From a bacterium (GTDB taxonomy: Bacteria; Verrucomicrobiota; Kiritimatiellia; UBA8416; CAMZLY01): 9,266 bases of DNA. The notes under the pieces are model-generated. The model did not search any database and was not told where the DNA came from. It saw only the letters and a program-made list of their open reading frames with translations. Shown here piece by piece: positions 6,391 to 9,266 of this stretch. The stretch lies in NCBI GenBank assembly GCA_030632465.1, contig DAOVUR010000061.1, positions 1 to 9,266 on the forward strand, written 5' to 3'. Every line of letters starts with the position of its first letter. Position 1 is the first letter of the stretch. The position numbers and the translations under genes were made by a program.

Positions 6391-8529
6391 ATGATTATGA
6401 ATAATAAGATTATTGCTGGTGCTGTCATATTCGGCGTTTTAAATATCTCTTTTGGTATGGCGGCCACGGAGACCCAGTCTAAACCGTATAGACTTAAAGG
6501 GCTATATGATCATAAAGCTGAAATAGTTTGGGGGTCGGACTGTCGTGTGACTGATAATCAGGGATTAGCTTTTGATGGTGAGCATAAAAAGTCGGATGAT
6601 GGCTCTCCGCATACTCGTATTTTGCGTGATGGGGTATGGACTGAGATTCATACAGAATTACGCAATGCTAATCCTTTGCAAAAACTTCATGACCGAACAT
6701 GGGCATTGAGGTGCGGCGTTAAGGATGCTCGTGCTAGGGCGCGTTTTGTCTATTTTAAAGGGTTGCCAGCGGCAGAAGAGGCTACATTTATTAAGAAGGA
6801 TATTGAACTTCGCCTTGCGAAAGCATTAAAAGAGCTGGATGCTATTAGTTCTGAATTGAGCAAGGCTGGCGCGGATAAATACCAGAAGGATCAAGCACTT
6901 TTCGCACAGAAATATCTTAAAACGGCGCGGCCTTTGATTTTATCCCTTGGTGACTCTATAGTAGCGGAAGAGATTAAGGGATTGCATCGTGCGCAGATAT
7001 TGATTGCACTTGCATCGGAAGCGCTTGATGCTGAACCACCAGCACGTGTGCTTTCTCCTCTGGTCTGGGATAGTAAGGCTAAGCTCTATGTACTTTTTGG
7101 CGGTGATCATCTTGATTATATTACAAACGACACTTGGGTATTTGATCCTGCAAAGCAGAAGTGGTTTCAGCGTCATCCTGTGACTGCGCCTGCTCCACGT
7201 GCTAATCACAAGTTGACTGCAACTGGTGATGGAAAAGTTACATTAAGCTCTGGTTATCGTTACAGCTCTAGTACCGCCTATCTAAGTGGTCAATATCAAG
7301 ATGTTAATGATGGTGAGTGGGTATATGATATTGAGAATAATAGTTGGACTGGTGCGGGTACGCAGCTACCGTCAGATACGAGAGAGTACCGTACGGGAGC
7401 GCTACATCCGGACTTCTTTCTACAGGGAGAAAAACCTAGTGCATCTGCTTGGGAGGCAACTCTTGAGGCAATGCCGGTTAATGAATGGATTTTGGCAAAC
7501 CCACCATACCTGCCTCGTCTAAATCGCGACTGGGGGACAGTACGTTCTGATCCTAATCGTGATATGATACTGCGCTGGAGTGGCGGACATAGTGCTCATG
7601 GTGGTACAGATGTTCTGCATTACCATTTTGGGGTTAACAGATGGGAATTACCAATACCTGTCGAGTTCCCGCTTGACTGTTTATATAGTAACACAACATA
7701 TCCAAACGGCTATAACCTGAATAGGCGGCCATGGATGACGGGGCATACGTATAATAACTATGCTTATGATCCACCTAGTAAAAAAATGATCCAAACTGGC
7801 CGACCAAGTAATTTTTATATATATGACCCAGAAATTGGTGACTGGATTGGGCGTGGTAAGAAACCTAAAGGAATGAGTTATTATAACTGCTTTTATACTC
7901 TTACTGTGACTGCGACACCGCAGGGTGCATTATGTTGGGGCAACAATAGGCAGGTTCATCTTTATGATCATGTGACTAATGCCTGGAGCCAGCTCAAGCT
8001 TACTGGCGATAAACTATCTGCAGCCTCAGTAGATAACTCAACAAGTTGCTACGATTCTAAGCGTGGTCGCGTACTGGTGATCAGTAAACCTTATGGCCAT
8101 AAGAATAAGTTTGGTGGGCAGATTCATGCGATTGATCCGAAGACTGGCGTGGTAACAGCATTATCACCAAAGAATATGGCAGCGGCTTCGCAAATATCAC
8201 GTATAGATCGCGGATGTTATGATGCTAAGAATGATATTTTTCTTTTAGGATCCGGACTTAGAGGGCATGAGGGAGTTTCTCCTACTGCTGCTTATGATTG
8301 TGCGAATAACTGTTGGGTTTCACTTGATATCAAATATAAGACAAAAAAACGCGGACCAAGGACTGTACGTCTATATCCTGCAGGAGTATCGTCAGGTATT
8401 ATATATGACCCTAAACGGAAGCTTATTTGGGGAACTGATGCACATAGTCAGGTGTATATACTTAGACTTGATGCTAAGAAAGCTGGCATGACGGAGTTGA
8501 AGGGGTTAGAGTTGAAGAGTACAGAGTGA
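6391..8529 (+). CDS. Exported kelch-like beta-propeller protein with a helical insert
   Basis: The product has 712 residues from the ATG at 6391; the ATG at 6397 is also possible. A signal peptide (residues 1-25, core IIAGAVIFGVLNISFG) ends at GMAA. Residues about 30-120 are a mixed segment with 'VWGSDCRVTDNQGLAFDGEH'. Residues 125-215 are charged and leucine-rich, predicted helical and perhaps coiled coil. From about 217 a kelch-type propeller follows. Its blade motifs end in aromatic-x-D-x4/5-W: WVFDPAKQKW (249), WVYDIENNSW (310), YIYDPEIGDW (476), LYDHVTNAW (about 524) and AYDCANNCW (about 634), with degenerate ones near 411 and 578, so about seven blades. Glycine pairs typical of kelch strands appear in 'YVLFGGDH' and 'RWSGGHSAHGG'. 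Kelch propellers include galactose-oxidase-like folds, but no Tyr-Cys/His copper site can be assigned. It follows paralogue 2 by 87 bases and may share its transcript. The function is unknown. Confidence 0.88.
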   Translation: MIMNNKIIAGAVIFGVLNISFGMAATETQSKPYRLKGLYDHKAEIVWGSDCRVTDNQGLAFDGEHKKSDDGSPHTRILRDGVWTEIHTELRNANPLQKLHDRTWALRCGVKDARARARFVYFKGLPAAEEATFIKKDIELRLAKALKELDAISSELSKAGADKYQKDQALFAQKYLKTARPLILSLGDSIVAEEIKGLHRAQILIALASEALDAEPPARVLSPLVWDSKAKLYVLFGGDHLDYITNDTWVFDPAKQKWFQRHPVTAPAPRANHKLTATGDGKVTLSSGYRYSSSTAYLSGQYQDVNDGEWVYDIENNSWTGAGTQLPSDTREYRTGALHPDFFLQGEKPSASAWEATLEAMPVNEWILANPPYLPRLNRDWGTVRSDPNRDMILRWSGGHSAHGGTDVLHYHFGVNRWELPIPVEFPLDCLYSNTTYPNGYNLNRRPWMTGHTYNNYAYDPPSKKMIQTGRPSNFYIYDPEIGDWIGRGKKPKGMSYYNCFYTLTVTATPQGALCWGNNRQVHLYDHVTNAWSQLKLTGDKLSAASVDNSTSCYDSKRGRVLVISKPYGHKNKFGGQIHAIDPKTGVVTALSPKNMAAASQISRIDRGCYDAKNDIFLLGSGLRGHEGVSPTAAYDCANNCWVSLDIKYKTKKRGPRTVRLYPAGVSSGIIYDPKRKLIWGTDAHSQVYILRLDAKKAGMTELKGLELKSTE

Positions 8530-8548
8530 TTTTAGATAATGATGCTAC

Positions 8549-8564
8549 TCGGGGCAAGTCCCGA
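8549..8564. other. Short hairpin after the kelch gene
   Basis: TCGGG and CCCGA pair around GCAAGT, about 20 bases after the stop codon. It is followed by AAGGTATCTGTTTATTG, which is only mildly T-rich. A weak terminator is possible, but the stem is short. Confidence 0.3.
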
Positions 8565-8578
8565 AGGTATCTGTTTAT

Positions 8579-8663
8579 TGTAGGGCTGGAACGGTTGAGC
8601 TTGCGAAACCTTCCCGCCGGGCTTGGCTGGAAGGCATCGTGCCTCAGCCGTTCCAGCCCTACA
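8579..8663. repeat. Long imperfect foldback between the kelch gene and tdh
   Basis: Two 21-base arms (8579-8599 and 8643-8663) are complementary along their full length with a single G-T wobble. The arms contain TGTAGGGCTGGAACGG and CCGTTCCAGCCCTACA. The 43-base loop holds a second stem, CCTTCC (8609-8614) with GGAAGG (8629-8634). No T run follows, so it is not a standard rho-independent terminator, though it would strongly affect read-through RNA. The shape fits a small non-autonomous foldback or REP-like element. No target-site duplication was convincingly seen. Confidence 0.8.
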
Positions 8664-8735
8664 GTTGGTGACATAGCAAGCTGCGGGGGTATTAAACCAT
8701 AGGCTTCGCAATAAATTGTATTTGAGGAGAGTTAA

Positions 8736-9266
8736 ATGATGAAGGCGTTGGTTAAGGATGTTGCTGCAGAAGGGCTAGTCTTAAAGGATATGCCTATGCC
8801 GGAGATGGGCGTAAATGATGTTCTAATAAAAATTAAACGTACTGCTATTTGCGGTACAGATGTTCATATTTATAATTGGGACGAATGGGCGCAGCAGACT
8901 ATACCTGTTCCATTAATTATAGGGCATGAATTTGTTGGAACAGTCGAAGCTTATGGCGATAATGTTCATGATATGGTTATTGGTGATCTGGTTAGTGGAG
9001 AGGGGCATATAGTCTGTGGTCGCTGTCGTAACTGTTTGGCTGGGCGCCGACATCTTTGTAACTCAACTAGTGGGGTAGGGATTAATAGAAATGGTGCCTA
9101 TGCCGAGTATCTCTCTATTCCAGTCACGAATGTTTGGCATTGTAATGAAAATATACCTCTAGATGTGCTTTCTTGCTTTGATCCTCTTGGTAATGCAACT
9201 CATACAGCATTATCATTTGATCTATTAGGCGAAGATGTTTTGATAACAGGTGCGGGACCTATCGGT
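8736..9266 (+). CDS. tdh: L-threonine 3-dehydrogenase, 5' part (cut by the window edge)
   Basis: Tdh oxidises L-threonine to L-2-amino-3-ketobutyrate with NAD+ in the cytoplasm. The product is normally cleaved by Kbl to glycine and acetyl-CoA. The 177 visible codons read as a zinc-dependent medium-chain dehydrogenase close to E. coli Tdh as recalled, including 'TAICGTDVHIYNWDEW', 'GHEFVG', 'SGEGHIVCGRCRNC' and 'FDPLGNATHTALSFD'. Counting from 8736, catalytic zinc ligands are C39 and H64 with E65 adjacent, and structural zinc ligands are C94, C97, C100 and C108. The final GAGPIG is the start of the Rossmann NAD-binding motif; the rest of this domain lies outside. GAGGAG (8724-8729) is six bases before the ATG at 8736. 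The second ATG at 8739 is equally plausible and would give ligand numbering identical to E. coli (C38, H63). A kbl gene downstream would be expected but cannot be seen. The large foldback upstream suggests its own promoter, but no good one was found. Confidence 0.95.
   Translation, partial: MMKALVKDVAAEGLVLKDMPMPEMGVNDVLIKIKRTAICGTDVHIYNWDEWAQQTIPVPLIIGHEFVGTVEAYGDNVHDMVIGDLVSGEGHIVCGRCRNCLAGRRHLCNSTSGVGINRNGAYAEYLSIPVTNVWHCNENIPLDVLSCFDPLGNATHTALSFDLLGEDVLITGAGPIG

Noticed and set aside
6391..8529. Kelch protein as galactose/glyoxal oxidase
   Set aside because: I could not identify the cross-linked Tyr-Cys pair and the His ligands expected of these copper-radical oxidases.
8474..8674. Minus-strand open frame after the kelch gene
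   Set aside because: It is made of the foldback arms and loop plus the antisense of the kelch gene end, with no independent coding signal.

Overview
The window carries four genes, all on the + strand: three complete genes for predicted exported beta-propeller proteins and the 5' part of tdh (L-threonine 3-dehydrogenase). Two islands of short, modular, non-coding repeats lie between them. Composition is moderately AT-rich, and start sites carry Shine-Dalgarno sequences. Very large exported NHL/FlgD-like and kelch-type propellers, together with intergenic DNA packed with short-period repeats, suggest a free-living bacterium of the PVC group (Kiritimatiellota, Lentisphaerota or Planctomycetota). 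This is an inference from gene style; no rRNA or marker gene is present to confirm it.

Layout. Positions 1-699 are a repeat island followed by the leader of gene 1. Positions 700-3291 encode an 863-residue exported propeller protein whose last codons run into the next repeat island (about 3277-3605). Positions 3712-6303 encode a diverged paralogue, also 863 residues from the preferred start. A short spacer holding an inverted copy of a repeat found in the first island precedes a kelch-like exported protein (6391-8529, 712 residues). A spacer with a strong foldback (8579-8663) separates this from tdh, which runs off the right edge after its GAGPIG dinucleotide-binding motif.

How the parts may work together. 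The two paralogues share an N-terminal FlgD/Ig-like sandwich, a divergent NHL-type propeller and a C-terminal block with a CxC pair, an 'ILK-G-YGN-D-RG' signature and an 'NRRVV' closing blade. With the kelch protein they form a set of three consecutive, co-oriented exported propellers of unknown function. Tdh is a cytoplasmic threonine-catabolism enzyme, and no direct functional link to the propellers is visible. Co-transcription is possible, but spacers of about 90 to 420 bases filled with hairpins make separate or attenuated transcription equally possible.

The most unusual content is non-coding. Modules recur in the same order at two loci: a GAACGATGA tract with a GCC-TTTT-GGC hairpin, a double-hairpin unit, a GTAATC hexamer tract and, at the first locus, TTGGNNN heptamer tracts. 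This suggests a composite repeat family that spreads through intergenic space and in places supplies stop codons or apparent start codons to neighbouring genes. No CRISPR array, tRNA, rRNA, transposase or defence gene was seen.
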